DNA of 64,000 nucleotides from Pseudoroseomonas aestuarii (GTDB lineage Bacteria > Pseudomonadota > Alphaproteobacteria > Acetobacterales > Acetobacteraceae): contig NZ_JBHSCH010000001.1 of assembly GCF_042651065.1 (NCBI RefSeq), forward strand, positions 124,001 to 188,000, in the 5' to 3' direction. Numbering within the stretch: the first letter of the stretch is position 1; every line of letters begins with the position of its first letter. A program made the translations under genes and the position numbers. The notes under the pieces were generated by a model. That model was not told the DNA's origin. It worked only from the letters and a program-made list of their open reading frames with translations, and did not search any database. Of this stretch, positions 40,454 to 48,533 are shown in pieces.

Positions 40454-40962
40454 GCCGGCTTCGAGGGGGCTTCCTGGGCCGGTGGGATGGCGCGGCCGCA
40501 GACCCGGCCCTCCACCACGTCCAGCAGGGTGGTGTGCTGGAGGAAGAGGCGGATCTGCTCCCCCAGCTCGTGCCACAGATCGTGCGTCAGGCAGCGCTTG
40601 CCGGCGAGGCAGCCGGGCGAGCCTTCCTCGCAGCGCGTGGCGACGATCGGCTCGTCCACGGCGTCGATGATGGTGCCGATGGCGATGCTCTCCGGCGCCA
40701 GGGCCAGGCGGTAGCCGCCCCCCGGCCCGCGGGCCGAGGCGACCAGCCCGGCGCGCCGGAGCCGCGCGAAGAGCTGCTCCAGATAGGCGACCGAGAGGCA
40801 TTGCGCCTGGGCTATCTCGGACAGGCTGACGGGCCGCTCCCGGGCCGAAATGACATCTGCGCCTGCCGCATGGCTGTCATCCACCGGGGGCTGGCCTCGC
40901 GCGCGCGCGGCCAGCTCGACCATTGCCATGACAGCGTATCGTCCACGTGTAGACAGGCGCAT
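40450..40962 (-). CDS. Rrf2-family regulator, IscR-like
   Basis: A 170-residue winged-helix regulator of Fe-S biogenesis. MRLSTRGRYAVMAMVELA is the classic start. The ligand set for a [2Fe-2S] cluster is C111, C118, C124 and H127: C-x6-C-x5-C-x2-H, one residue longer than in E. coli IscR. Residues 22-44 form an insertion between the first helix and the HTH. The ATG at 40962 has AGGAAG upstream. It is translationally coupled to the cysteine desulfurase. Confidence 0.88.
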   Translation of the reverse strand: MRLSTRGRYAVMAMVELAARARGQPPVDDSHAAGADVISARERPVSLSEIAQAQCLSVAYLEQLFARLRRAGLVASARGPGGGYRLALAPESIAIGTIIDAVDEPIVATRCEEGSPGCLAGKRCLTHDLWHELGEQIRLFLQHTTLLDVVEGRVCGRAIPPAQEAPSKPA

Positions 40963-41357
40963 CAATCGGTTCTTCCTGTCTGAACCGGATCGGGCCGCTC
41001 AGGGGCGGCTAGCAAGAAAGCCACACCGGGCTGATGCCCATGACATGAATTCCGTTATGAAAGCGACGATGTGTTGCCTATATTGATCGCGTCGCGGGGA
41101 GCGGAAGCCTGCCCCGGGACGACAAAGGCATGACGGACGCCAGACGCCCACGGCGCACTTGCCGTGGAGAGGGAAGCTATTGATCCCGACTGTGCGAGTC
41201 AACATTGGCCGCCGGAAGGGTGAGCCCGGTCTGTGCTGAACAGCCCCCTGTGGGGGCAGTGCCTTTGGCCGGCCCGGCCGCCCTGCGGGGACCGACGGGC
41301 CATCATGGTTTCCCAACCGGGCGCTGCCGCGCCCACCGCACTGGATGCAAGGGGACG
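40963..41357. other. 395-base divergent intergenic region
   Basis: No gene is supported here. The AT-richer part (41040-41095, with TTGCCTATATTGATC) is the probable promoter zone for the Rrf2 and/or hydrolase genes. Two perfect hairpins are present: CCACGGC/GCCGTGG (41148-41154, 41161-41167) and GCCCCC-TGT-GGGGGC (41243-41257); neither has a T-run. Confidence 0.5.
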
Positions 41358-42026
41358 ATGCCTGAGGTGATGTTTGCCGGGCCTGATGGCCGGCTGGAGG
41401 GTCGTTACCACCACGCGAAGCAGCCCAATGCCCCTGTGGCGCTGGTGCTGCACCCGCACCCGCTGCATGGCGGGACCATGAACAACCGGGTGGTGCATGC
41501 GCTCTATACGCGCTTCCAGAATATGGGTTTCTCCACCCTGCGCTTTAACTTCCGCGGCGTGGGCCGCAGCCAGGGCCGCTACGATGGCGGCATCGGCGAG
41601 ATCTCGGACGCCGCCGCGGCGCTCGACTTCCTGCAGGCGGTGAACCCGAACGCCTCGATGCTGTGGGTGGCCGGCTATTCCTTCGGCTCCTATGTCGGCA
41701 TGCAGCTGCTGATGCGGCGGCCGGAGATGGGCGGCTTCGTCTCCATCTCCACCCCGGCCAGCCACTACGATTTCGGCTTCCTTGCGCCATGCCCCTGTTC
41801 CGGGCTGATCCTGCACGGGGCCGAGGACGAGCTGGTGCCGGAATCCTCCGTCCGCAAGCTGGTGGACAAGCTGAACACGCAGCGCGGCATCGCCATCGAC
41901 TACCGCGTGCAGGAAGGCGCCGGGCACGTCTTCACCGCCGAACAGACGGAGAAGGTGGCCAACGCCGCCGAGGACCATGTGCGCACCATGCTGAACCGCG
42001 CCCGGATGGCCATGGCGGCCGACTGA
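41358..42026 (+). CDS. alpha/beta hydrolase (COG2945 type)
   Basis: A 222-residue hydrolase. The nucleophile elbow is GYSFGS with S108; HPHPLHGGTMNNRVVHAL (residues 32-49) and RFNFRGVGRSQG (62-73) are typical of this small family. The acid and base are probably D in HGAEDELVPE and H in GAGHVF near the C-terminus. The natural substrate is unknown. GGGGA precedes the ATG. It is divergent from the Rrf2/cysteine desulfurase pair, and a strong terminator follows. Confidence 0.85.
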   Translation: MPEVMFAGPDGRLEGRYHHAKQPNAPVALVLHPHPLHGGTMNNRVVHALYTRFQNMGFSTLRFNFRGVGRSQGRYDGGIGEISDAAAALDFLQAVNPNASMLWVAGYSFGSYVGMQLLMRRPEMGGFVSISTPASHYDFGFLAPCPCSGLILHGAEDELVPESSVRKLVDKLNTQRGIAIDYRVQEGAGHVFTAEQTEKVANAAEDHVRTMLNRARMAMAAD

Positions 42027-42058
42027 CCGCCCGGCCTCGACAACGCTGCAAAGCCCGC

Positions 42059-42094
42059 AAAGGGGCCGGATGGCACAAGCCTCCGGCCCCTTTT
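42059..42094. terminator. Rho-independent terminator, probably bidirectional
   Basis: A 12-bp stem AAAGGGGCCGGA/TCCGGCCCCTTT with an 11-base loop, followed by T on the plus strand. It lies between convergent hydrolase genes; on the minus strand it also ends in TTT. Confidence 0.85.
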
Positions 42095-42113
42095 CGTTGT
42101 GGCCCGCCGGGGC

Positions 42114-43130
42114 TCAGGCCGCGCGCAGGGCGGGGATGAGGGCCTCCTCCATCAGCGCGTGCAGCGCGCGCGCATGGCCGCCGGCACCGCCCGAGGGCTG
42201 GTCCGGGTCCGAGGTCATGACGATGCTGGCCTCGAGCCCCGGCAGCACATGCGCCATCTGCCCGCCATAGCCCCAGGCATAGGCGCGCTCCTCGCCGCCG
42301 GGCTGGTCGAGGAACCAGCCATAGCCATGCGCGTCGCCGGTGAAGACGGAACGGGTGCGCGGTGTCCAGCAGGCCCGCACCCAGGCCTCGGGCAGCACCT
42401 CGGCACCCTGCCAGCGTCCGCCCTGGCGGTGCATCTCGGCGAAGCGCAGCAGCGCGCGGGGCGAGAGCAGCATGTCGTTGCCGCCGAAATAGATTCCCTG
42501 CGGGTCGCGCGGCCAGGGCGGGATCTCGATGCCGAGCGGCCCGCCGAGCCAGTCCCGCGCCAGCGCCAGGGTGCTGCGCCCGGTGCGCCGCGTCAGGATG
42601 GCCGAGAGCAGGTGCGAATTGCCGGTGGAATAGAGCATCGGCCCGCCCGGATCGGCCACGAAGGGGCGGGCGAGGGCGGCGCGCACCCAATCCCGGCTCG
42701 TCACCCAGGCGCCGTAATAGGGGCCGGAGGTGCGCTCCAGCCCCGCCTGCATGGACAAAAGATGGCCGATGGTGACCTGCGCCAGCCGCGGGTCGGCGTC
42801 GCGCGGCAGGCTGGCGCGCAGCAGGGGCGCGATGCGCTGCTCCGTCCCCTCCAGCACGCCGCGCGCGATGGCGGCGCCCACCAGCGCGGCGATGACCGCC
42901 TTGGAGACGGATTTCACGTTCACCGGGCGCTCCGGCGGCGGCCCGTTGAAGCGGCGCTCCAGCAGCACCGTGCCGCCGCGCGCCACGATCAGCGTGCGCA
43001 GCTGCGGCATGGCGGCCGCCTGCTCCAGCGCCGCGGCGAATGCGCCCGGTGCGGCCCTGGCCTGGCGCGCGAGCAGCAGGGCGGGCAGGGCCAGCAGGAC
43101 GGAGCGGCGTGCAGCGTGGGGAGGGAGCAT
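42114..43130 (-). CDS. exported serine hydrolase (beta-lactamase/class C fold)
   Basis: A 338-residue protein with a signal peptide (about residues 1-26, RRSVLLALPALLLARQARA). The active-site SxxK is S74-VSK77, the YxN-type motif is YSTGN (about 180-184), and the third motif region lies near HGYGWF and YGGQMAHV. This family covers esterases, DD-peptidases and beta-lactamase-like enzymes; nothing here singles out a beta-lactamase. It converges on the alpha/beta hydrolase gene and is divergent from the binding-protein gene at 43339. Confidence 0.85.
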   Translation of the reverse strand: MLPPHAARRSVLLALPALLLARQARAAPGAFAAALEQAAAMPQLRTLIVARGGTVLLERRFNGPPPERPVNVKSVSKAVIAALVGAAIARGVLEGTEQRIAPLLRASLPRDADPRLAQVTIGHLLSMQAGLERTSGPYYGAWVTSRDWVRAALARPFVADPGGPMLYSTGNSHLLSAILTRRTGRSTLALARDWLGGPLGIEIPPWPRDPQGIYFGGNDMLLSPRALLRFAEMHRQGGRWQGAEVLPEAWVRACWTPRTRSVFTGDAHGYGWFLDQPGGEERAYAWGYGGQMAHVLPGLEASIVMTSDPDQPSGGAGGHARALHALMEEALIPALRAA

Positions 43131-43338
43131 GCCGCCGGATATGGTCGCGCCACGCCGGGGCGGGAGGGGAGGGCGATGTATCGCATGGCGCGCCCCATCG
43201 CGGAACGCGGCCCGCGCGCGGCATGTGTCGCCCTGCGAGTTTGCAGGCGCTCACGGGAAAGTTCGCGGATGGAACGAACCGCCCTGGCTGGGTCTTGAGC
43301 GCGTGCTAGCGTCTCCGTGACAACAGGGAGACAGGACC

Positions 43339-44919
43339 ATGATGCGTTTCGCCGCCCGTTGGGCTGCCTGCGCCACGCTGGGTTGCCTCGCCGCACTGCC
43401 TGCCGCCGCCTCGGCCAACACGCTGACCATCGCCGCGATGACCTCGCCCAGCGCGCTGGACCCGCACTACCATTCGACCAACAACAACAACATGGCGTTG
43501 CGGCAGATCTTCGATCCGCTGATCAACGAGGCGAACAACGGCAAGCTGGTGCCGGGCCTCGCCGAATCCTGGCGCGTGGTCGACGACCTGACCTGGGAGA
43601 TCAAGCTCAAGCCCGGCGTGCGCTTCCACGACGGCACGCCCTTCGGGGCGGAGGATCTGGCCTTCACCTTCAACCGCGTGCCGAACGTGCCGAACAGCCC
43701 GGGGCCGTTCACGCCTTACGTGCGCAGCATCAAGTCGGTCGAGGTGGTGGACCCGGTGACGGTGCGCATCCACACGCACCAGCCCAACCCGTTCCTCGAC
43801 TACGACCTGACGCGCATCATGATGCTCTCCCGCAGCATCCATGCGGATGCCACAACGGGCGGCTTCAACACCGGCAAGCTGGCGATCGGCACCGGCGCCT
43901 ACCGCTATGCCGGCTTCATCCTGAACGAGCGGCTGACGCTGGAGGCCAACCCCGGTTTCCATGGCGGCAAGCCGGGCTGGGACAAGGTGGAGACGCGCTA
44001 CGTCTCCAATTCCGGCGCGCGCGTCGCTGCCATCCTCGCCGGCGAGGTGGACCTGATCGACAGCGTGCCGGTGCAGGACGTGGCGCGGCTGAAGCGCGAG
44101 GCGGCCATCGAGGTCTATGGCACGGAGAGCTACGGCACCGCCTATCTCTTCCCCGACAGCGACCGCGAGAACGCCCCCTTCATCACCGACAAGCAGGGCC
44201 GCCCGCTGGCGAAGAACCCGCTGCGCGACACGCGCGTGCGCGAGGCGCTCTCGCTCGGCATCAACCGCCAGGGCATCGTGGACCGGCTGCTGGCCGGGCA
44301 GGGCGCGCCGGCCGAGCAGTTCGCGCCCCCCGCCGTGGCCGACCGCGCGCCCGGCCTGCCGCCCCTGGAGTATGACGTGGCCCGCGCGCGGAAGCTGCTG
44401 GCCGAGGCCGGCTATCCGGACGGCTTCCGCATGACCATCCACGGCCCGAACGGCTTCTTCACCAGCGATGGCGACGTGCTCCAGGCCATCGCGCAGGGCT
44501 TCAGCCGCGTCGGCGTCGAGACCCAGGTTGAGGTGCTGCCGCCGGCCAACTTCTTCACCCGCGCCACCAACCGCGACTTCGCGCTGTTCATGACCACCTA
44601 CACCTCGAACCTGGCGGCCAACACGCTGCGCCAGGTGGTGATGACGCGCGACCCGGAGGCCGGCAACGGCCCCTTCAATCGCCAGCGCTACTCCAACCCG
44701 GCGCTGGACCGCCCGATCGGCGAGGCGATGCGCACCATGGACCCCGCCCGCCGCCAGGCACTGACCACCGAGGCGATGCGCGTGGCGGTGCAGGACAAGG
44801 CGGTAATCCCGGTCTTCTACCTGCGCGTCAACTGGGCCGCCCGCAAGGACCGCCTGACCTACGAGCCGAGCCCGAACTGGGACACCACCGCCCTGTTCGC
44901 CACCCCCGTCAGCCGCTGA
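43339..44919 (+). CDS. peptide-type ABC transporter substrate-binding protein (SBP_bac_5), orphan
   Basis: A 526-residue periplasmic binding protein for peptides or related solutes. The signal peptide ends near ASA-NTL (residue 25). The family core follows: YDPxxxx-like ARGLAESWRVVDDLTWEIKLKPGVRFHDGTPFGAEDLAFTFNR, then GTGAYRYAGF and VREALSLGINRQGI. GGGAGA precedes the ATG. No permease or ATPase genes lie beside it; instead an ArgE-like deacylase follows by 14 bases and is probably co-transcribed. It could serve the permease set at 2-6 kb. Confidence 0.9.
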   Translation: MMRFAARWAACATLGCLAALPAAASANTLTIAAMTSPSALDPHYHSTNNNNMALRQIFDPLINEANNGKLVPGLAESWRVVDDLTWEIKLKPGVRFHDGTPFGAEDLAFTFNRVPNVPNSPGPFTPYVRSIKSVEVVDPVTVRIHTHQPNPFLDYDLTRIMMLSRSIHADATTGGFNTGKLAIGTGAYRYAGFILNERLTLEANPGFHGGKPGWDKVETRYVSNSGARVAAILAGEVDLIDSVPVQDVARLKREAAIEVYGTESYGTAYLFPDSDRENAPFITDKQGRPLAKNPLRDTRVREALSLGINRQGIVDRLLAGQGAPAEQFAPPAVADRAPGLPPLEYDVARARKLLAEAGYPDGFRMTIHGPNGFFTSDGDVLQAIAQGFSRVGVETQVEVLPPANFFTRATNRDFALFMTTYTSNLAANTLRQVVMTRDPEAGNGPFNRQRYSNPALDRPIGEAMRTMDPARRQALTTEAMRVAVQDKAVIPVFYLRVNWAARKDRLTYEPSPNWDTTALFATPVSR

Positions 44920-44933
44920 GACCGGAGAAGATC

Positions 44934-46229
44934 ATGCCCGAGCAATCCGTGCTGGACCGCCTGCGCCAAGCCGTCGACGCCAATTTCGACAAGGAGGTCG
45001 CCTTCCTGACCGAGCTGGTGCGCTTCCCCAGCCTGCGCGGCCGCGAGGCGCCGCTGCAGGACTGGATGGCGCGCCAGATGGCCGGCCGCGGCTATGCGGT
45101 GGACCGCTTCACCATCGCCGAGACGCCGCTGGAGGCGCATGAGAAGGCGGCGCCGATGGTCGATGTGGACCCCGCCGGCTCCGTGCAGGTGGTGGCCACG
45201 CACCGCGCCAAGGACCCCACCGGCCGCAGCCTGATCCTGCAGGGGCATATCGACGTGGTGCCGGAAGGCCCCGCCGAGATGTGGACCCACCCGCCCTATG
45301 CCGGCGTGGTGCGCGATGGCTGGCTCTATGGCCGCGGCGCCAACGACATGAAGGCGGGCGTCGCCTGCATGATCTTCGCCATGGACGCGCTGAAGGCCGC
45401 CGGGCTGGAGCCCGCCGCCGACGTGCATGTGCAGACGGTGACGGAGGAGGAGAGCACCGGCAACGGCGCGCTGGCCACCCTGGCGCGCGGCTACCGCGCC
45501 GAGGCCTGCCTGATCCCCGAGCCCACCGGCCACACCATGACGCGCGCCCATACCGGCACGCTGTGGTTCCGCATCCGCGTGCGCGGCGTGCCGGTGCATG
45601 TGGCGCAGGCGCAGACCGGCACCAACGCCATCCTCTCCGCGCTGCACATCATCCAGGCCTTGCAGCAGCACACCAAGGTGGTGAACGAGGCGGCGAAGTC
45701 CGACCGCTGGTATGCCTCCATCCAGGACCCGGTCAAGTTCAACCCCGGAATCATCCGTGGCGGCGACTGGGCCAGCTCCACCCCCTCCTGGTGCGAGGTG
45801 GATTGCCGCATCGGCCTGCTGCCCAGCACCGAGGTGAAGGATGCCATGGCGGCGGTGGAGCGCTGCATCCAGGACAGCCGCGCCGGCGACACCTTCCTGG
45901 CCAACAACCCGCCCGAGGTGACCTGGCACGGCTTCCAGGCGGACGGCTTCGTGCAGGAGCCGGGCACCGAGGCGGAGGCCATCCTCGGCGCCGTGCACCA
46001 GTCGGTGTTCGGCGAGGCGATGCAGGAGCGCATCACCACGGCGGTGAACGACACCCGCTACTATGGCCGCTACTACAACATGCCGGCGCTCTGCTACGGC
46101 CCCTCCGGCGAGGGCAACCACGGCTTCGACGAGCGCACCAACCTCGACAGCCTGCGCAAGACGACGCTGACCATCGCCGCCTTCATCGCCGACTGGTGCG
46201 GCGTGCGGGAGATCACTCCCGGCAAATAA
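44934..46229 (+). CDS. M20-family metallo-deacylase (ArgE/DapE type)
   Basis: A 431-residue zinc hydrolase that removes acyl groups from amino acids or small peptides. Metal-site motifs are LQGHIDVVPEG (about 100-110), YGRGANDMKAG with the bridging Asp (about 137-147), the catalytic Glu pair in VTEEESTGNGAL (about 171-182), and a C-terminal His in GEGNHGFDE. The dimerisation lid lies between 205 and 320. It follows the binding-protein gene by 14 bases, suggesting uptake and cleavage of an N-acylated amino acid or peptide. Confidence 0.9.
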   Translation: MPEQSVLDRLRQAVDANFDKEVAFLTELVRFPSLRGREAPLQDWMARQMAGRGYAVDRFTIAETPLEAHEKAAPMVDVDPAGSVQVVATHRAKDPTGRSLILQGHIDVVPEGPAEMWTHPPYAGVVRDGWLYGRGANDMKAGVACMIFAMDALKAAGLEPAADVHVQTVTEEESTGNGALATLARGYRAEACLIPEPTGHTMTRAHTGTLWFRIRVRGVPVHVAQAQTGTNAILSALHIIQALQQHTKVVNEAAKSDRWYASIQDPVKFNPGIIRGGDWASSTPSWCEVDCRIGLLPSTEVKDAMAAVERCIQDSRAGDTFLANNPPEVTWHGFQADGFVQEPGTEAEAILGAVHQSVFGEAMQERITTAVNDTRYYGRYYNMPALCYGPSGEGNHGFDERTNLDSLRKTTLTIAAFIADWCGVREITPGK

Positions 46230-46305
46230 GGTAATGTGCCGGGCGGGGCGGTGGTATTCCCGCCCCGCCCTTCCACCCTGGCGGGCGGTGGCCCATATTC
46301 GCGCC

Positions 46306-47496
46306 ATGTCCGCACCGACCCGCCCCATCTACCTGGACAACCACGCCACCACGCCGCCCGATCCGCGCGTGCTGGCGGCCATGCGCCCCTGGTGGGAGCA
46401 GAACTTCGCCAACCCGCACAGCGTGGAGCATGCCCTCGGCCGGGCGGCGGAGGCGGCGGTGGAGGAGGCGCGTGGCCATGTGGCGGCGCTGGTCGGCGCC
46501 GAGCCGCGCGAGATCGTCTTCACCTCGGGCGCGACCGAATCCAACAACCTCGCCATCAAGGGCGCGGCCCGCTTCGCCCGGGGGCAGGGCAGCGACCGGC
46601 GCCGCATCGTCACGGTGGCGACCGAGCACAAATGCGTGCTGGAGAGCGTGCGGGACCTCGCGGCGGAGGGGTTCGAGCCGGTGGTGCTGCCGGTCGGCCC
46701 CGGCGGGCTGCTGGAGCCGGAGGCGCTGCGCGCCGCGCTGGCGGCGGCGCCGACGCTGCTGGTCTCGGTGATGGCGGTGAACAACGAGATCGGCGTGGCG
46801 CAGGACCTCGCGGCGCTGGTGCCGATCGCCAAGGCGGCGGGGGCGCTGTTCCACACCGATGCCGCCCAGGCCGCCGGGCGCATCCCGCTCGACGTGGCGG
46901 AGCTGGGCGTGGATCTGCTCTCGCTCTCCGCCCACAAGATCTACGGGCCGAAGGGGGTGGGGGCGCTCTATGTGCGGCGCCGCCCGCGCGTGCGGCTCGC
47001 GCCGCTCTTCTCGGGCGGCGGGCAGGAGCGGGGGCTGCGCTCCGGCACGCTCCCGGCGCCGCTGCTGGTGGGCTTCGGCGAGGCCGCGCGCATCGCCCGC
47101 GCCGAGGGGCTGCTGGAGCGTGGCCGCATCGCCGCCCAGCGCGCCCGCTTCCTCGCCGCTCTTTCGGAGGCGGTGCCGGGCCTCATGCTGAACGGCGACG
47201 CTTCACGTCAGGTGCCAGGCAACCTCAACATCACCTTCCCCGGCGGCGTCTCGGCCCAGGCCATGCTGGCGCGGCTGGAGGGGGTCAGCGTCTCCACCGG
47301 CTCGGCCTGTTCCTCGGCCGAGGTCGAGCCTTCCTATGTGCTGCGCGCGCTCGGCCTCACCGACTCGCAGGCGGCCGCGACCTTGCGGATCGGCATCGGG
47401 CGCTTTACTTCGCCCCCCGACGTGGACCGTGCGGCGGCCCTGCTCGCCGATGCGTGGCGCCACGCGCTTTCCGAAACCCAGGATGCGGCGGAGTAG
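46306..47496 (+). CDS. cysteine desulfurase (IscS type)
   Basis: A 396-residue PLP enzyme. YLDNHATTPPDPRVLAAM is the classic start; the PLP lysine is in LSAHKIYGPKG (about residue 211), with the adjacent ATEHKCVLESVRDL His, and the persulfide cysteine lies in STGSACSSAEVEPS (about 334). It heads a unit with a 2Fe-2S ferredoxin 9 bases on, TenA and MnmA, so it probably supplies sulfur to both Fe-S assembly and the MnmA tRNA thiolation relay. The ATG at 46306 gives the canonical N-terminus. Confidence 0.92.
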   Translation: MSAPTRPIYLDNHATTPPDPRVLAAMRPWWEQNFANPHSVEHALGRAAEAAVEEARGHVAALVGAEPREIVFTSGATESNNLAIKGAARFARGQGSDRRRIVTVATEHKCVLESVRDLAAEGFEPVVLPVGPGGLLEPEALRAALAAAPTLLVSVMAVNNEIGVAQDLAALVPIAKAAGALFHTDAAQAAGRIPLDVAELGVDLLSLSAHKIYGPKGVGALYVRRRPRVRLAPLFSGGGQERGLRSGTLPAPLLVGFGEAARIARAEGLLERGRIAAQRARFLAALSEAVPGLMLNGDASRQVPGNLNITFPGGVSAQAMLARLEGVSVSTGSACSSAEVEPSYVLRALGLTDSQAAATLRIGIGRFTSPPDVDRAAALLADAWRHALSETQDAAE

Positions 47497-47505
47497 ACGA
47501 CGGCG

Positions 47506-47832
47506 ATGCCGAAGATGACGTTCATCGAGCGCGATGGTTCGCGCCGCGAGGTCGAGGCGCCGCTGGGCCTCTCGGTGCTGGAGATCGCGCACAAGCACGA
47601 CGTGGACATCGAGGGTGCCTGCGAGGGCAGCCTCGCCTGCTCCACCTGCCACGTGATCGTGGACGGCGAATGGTTCGGGAAGCTCGCCGGCCCGACCGAG
47701 GACGAGGAGGACATGCTCGACCTCGCCTTCGACCTGCAGGAAACCTCCCGCCTCGGCTGCCAGCTCATCATGACCGAGGAGCTGGACGGCCTCGTCGTGA
47801 GGCTGCCCGCCGGCACCCGCAACGCGAGCTGA
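47506..47832 (+). CDS. fdx: ISC-type [2Fe-2S] ferredoxin
   Basis: A 108-residue adrenodoxin-like ferredoxin that feeds electrons to Fe-S assembly. Cluster ligands are C39, C45, C48 and C85 (CX5CX2C...C), with the acidic partner-docking helix TEDEEDMLDLAFDLQETSRLGCQ. It sits 9 bases after the cysteine desulfurase gene and 11 bases before tenA. Confidence 0.93.
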   Translation: MPKMTFIERDGSRREVEAPLGLSVLEIAHKHDVDIEGACEGSLACSTCHVIVDGEWFGKLAGPTEDEEDMLDLAFDLQETSRLGCQLIMTEELDGLVVRLPAGTRNAS

Positions 47833-47843
47833 AGCAGAGGCCC

Positions 47844-48533
47844 ATGTTCCCATCGCCCTACGGCGCCCCCGACGGCCTGACCAACCGGCTGCGCGAGCAC
47901 TGCGCCGGGCGGTGGGATTCCTATTGCTGGCACCCCTTCGTGCAGGGGCTGGCCGAGGGCACGCTGCCGCTGCCCGCCTTCCGCCGCTACCTGGTGCAGG
48001 ACTGGCTGTTCCTGATCCAGTTCGCCCGCGCCAAGGCGCTGGCCGCCTTCAAGGCTGAGAGCCTGGAGGCGATGCGCGGCAAGGCCGCCGGGCTCAACGC
48101 CCTGCTGGCCGAGATGCAGATGCACCTCCGCTACTGCGCCGATTGGGGCCTCTCGGAAGCCGATGTGCTGCGCGAGGCCGAGGCGCCGCAGACCGTCTGC
48201 TACACGCGCTGGGTGCTGGACCGCGGCATGGCGGGCGACATTCTCGACCTTGAGGTGGCGCTCGCCCCCTGCACCATCGGCTATGGCGAGATCGCGCTGC
48301 GCATCGCCGCCCATCCCGGCCGGATGCGGGAGGGCAACCCCTACCAGAGCTGGATCGACACCTACAGCGCCCCCGGCTACCAGGCGCTGGCCCGTGCCGC
48401 CGCCGAGCGGATCGACGCGCTGGGCGTGAGCCATGGCGGCGCGGCGCGCCTGCCCGTGCTCTCCGCCACCTTCGCCGAGGCCGCCCGGCTGGAATGCGAC
48501 TTCTGGCAGATGGGGCTGGACGCCGCGCCATGA
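47844..48533 (+). CDS. tenA: TenA-family aminopyrimidine aminohydrolase/thiaminase II
   Basis: A 229-residue all-helical protein of thiamine salvage. The catalytic cysteine is C143 in LAPCTIGYGEI, the signature of TenA; the substrate-binding Asp and Tyr are expected in YLVQDWLFL (about 49-57) and GYGEIALRI. Its place between ferredoxin and mnmA is unusual, since tenA normally sits in thiamine operons. Its stop overlaps the mnmA start (ATGA). Confidence 0.87.
   Translation: MFPSPYGAPDGLTNRLREHCAGRWDSYCWHPFVQGLAEGTLPLPAFRRYLVQDWLFLIQFARAKALAAFKAESLEAMRGKAAGLNALLAEMQMHLRYCADWGLSEADVLREAEAPQTVCYTRWVLDRGMAGDILDLEVALAPCTIGYGEIALRIAAHPGRMREGNPYQSWIDTYSAPGYQALARAAAERIDALGVSHGGAARLPVLSATFAEAARLECDFWQMGLDAAP

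Noticed and set aside
40999..41316. 105-residue minus-strand frame between the Rrf2 gene and the hydrolase
   Set aside because: No ribosome site, mixed codon use and no recognisable motif; it spans the probable promoter region and two hairpins.
42114..43130. Serine hydrolase read as an antibiotic beta-lactamase
   Set aside because: It has the SxxK/YxN fold motifs, but these are shared with esterases and peptidases, and nothing specific to class C beta-lactamases is seen.
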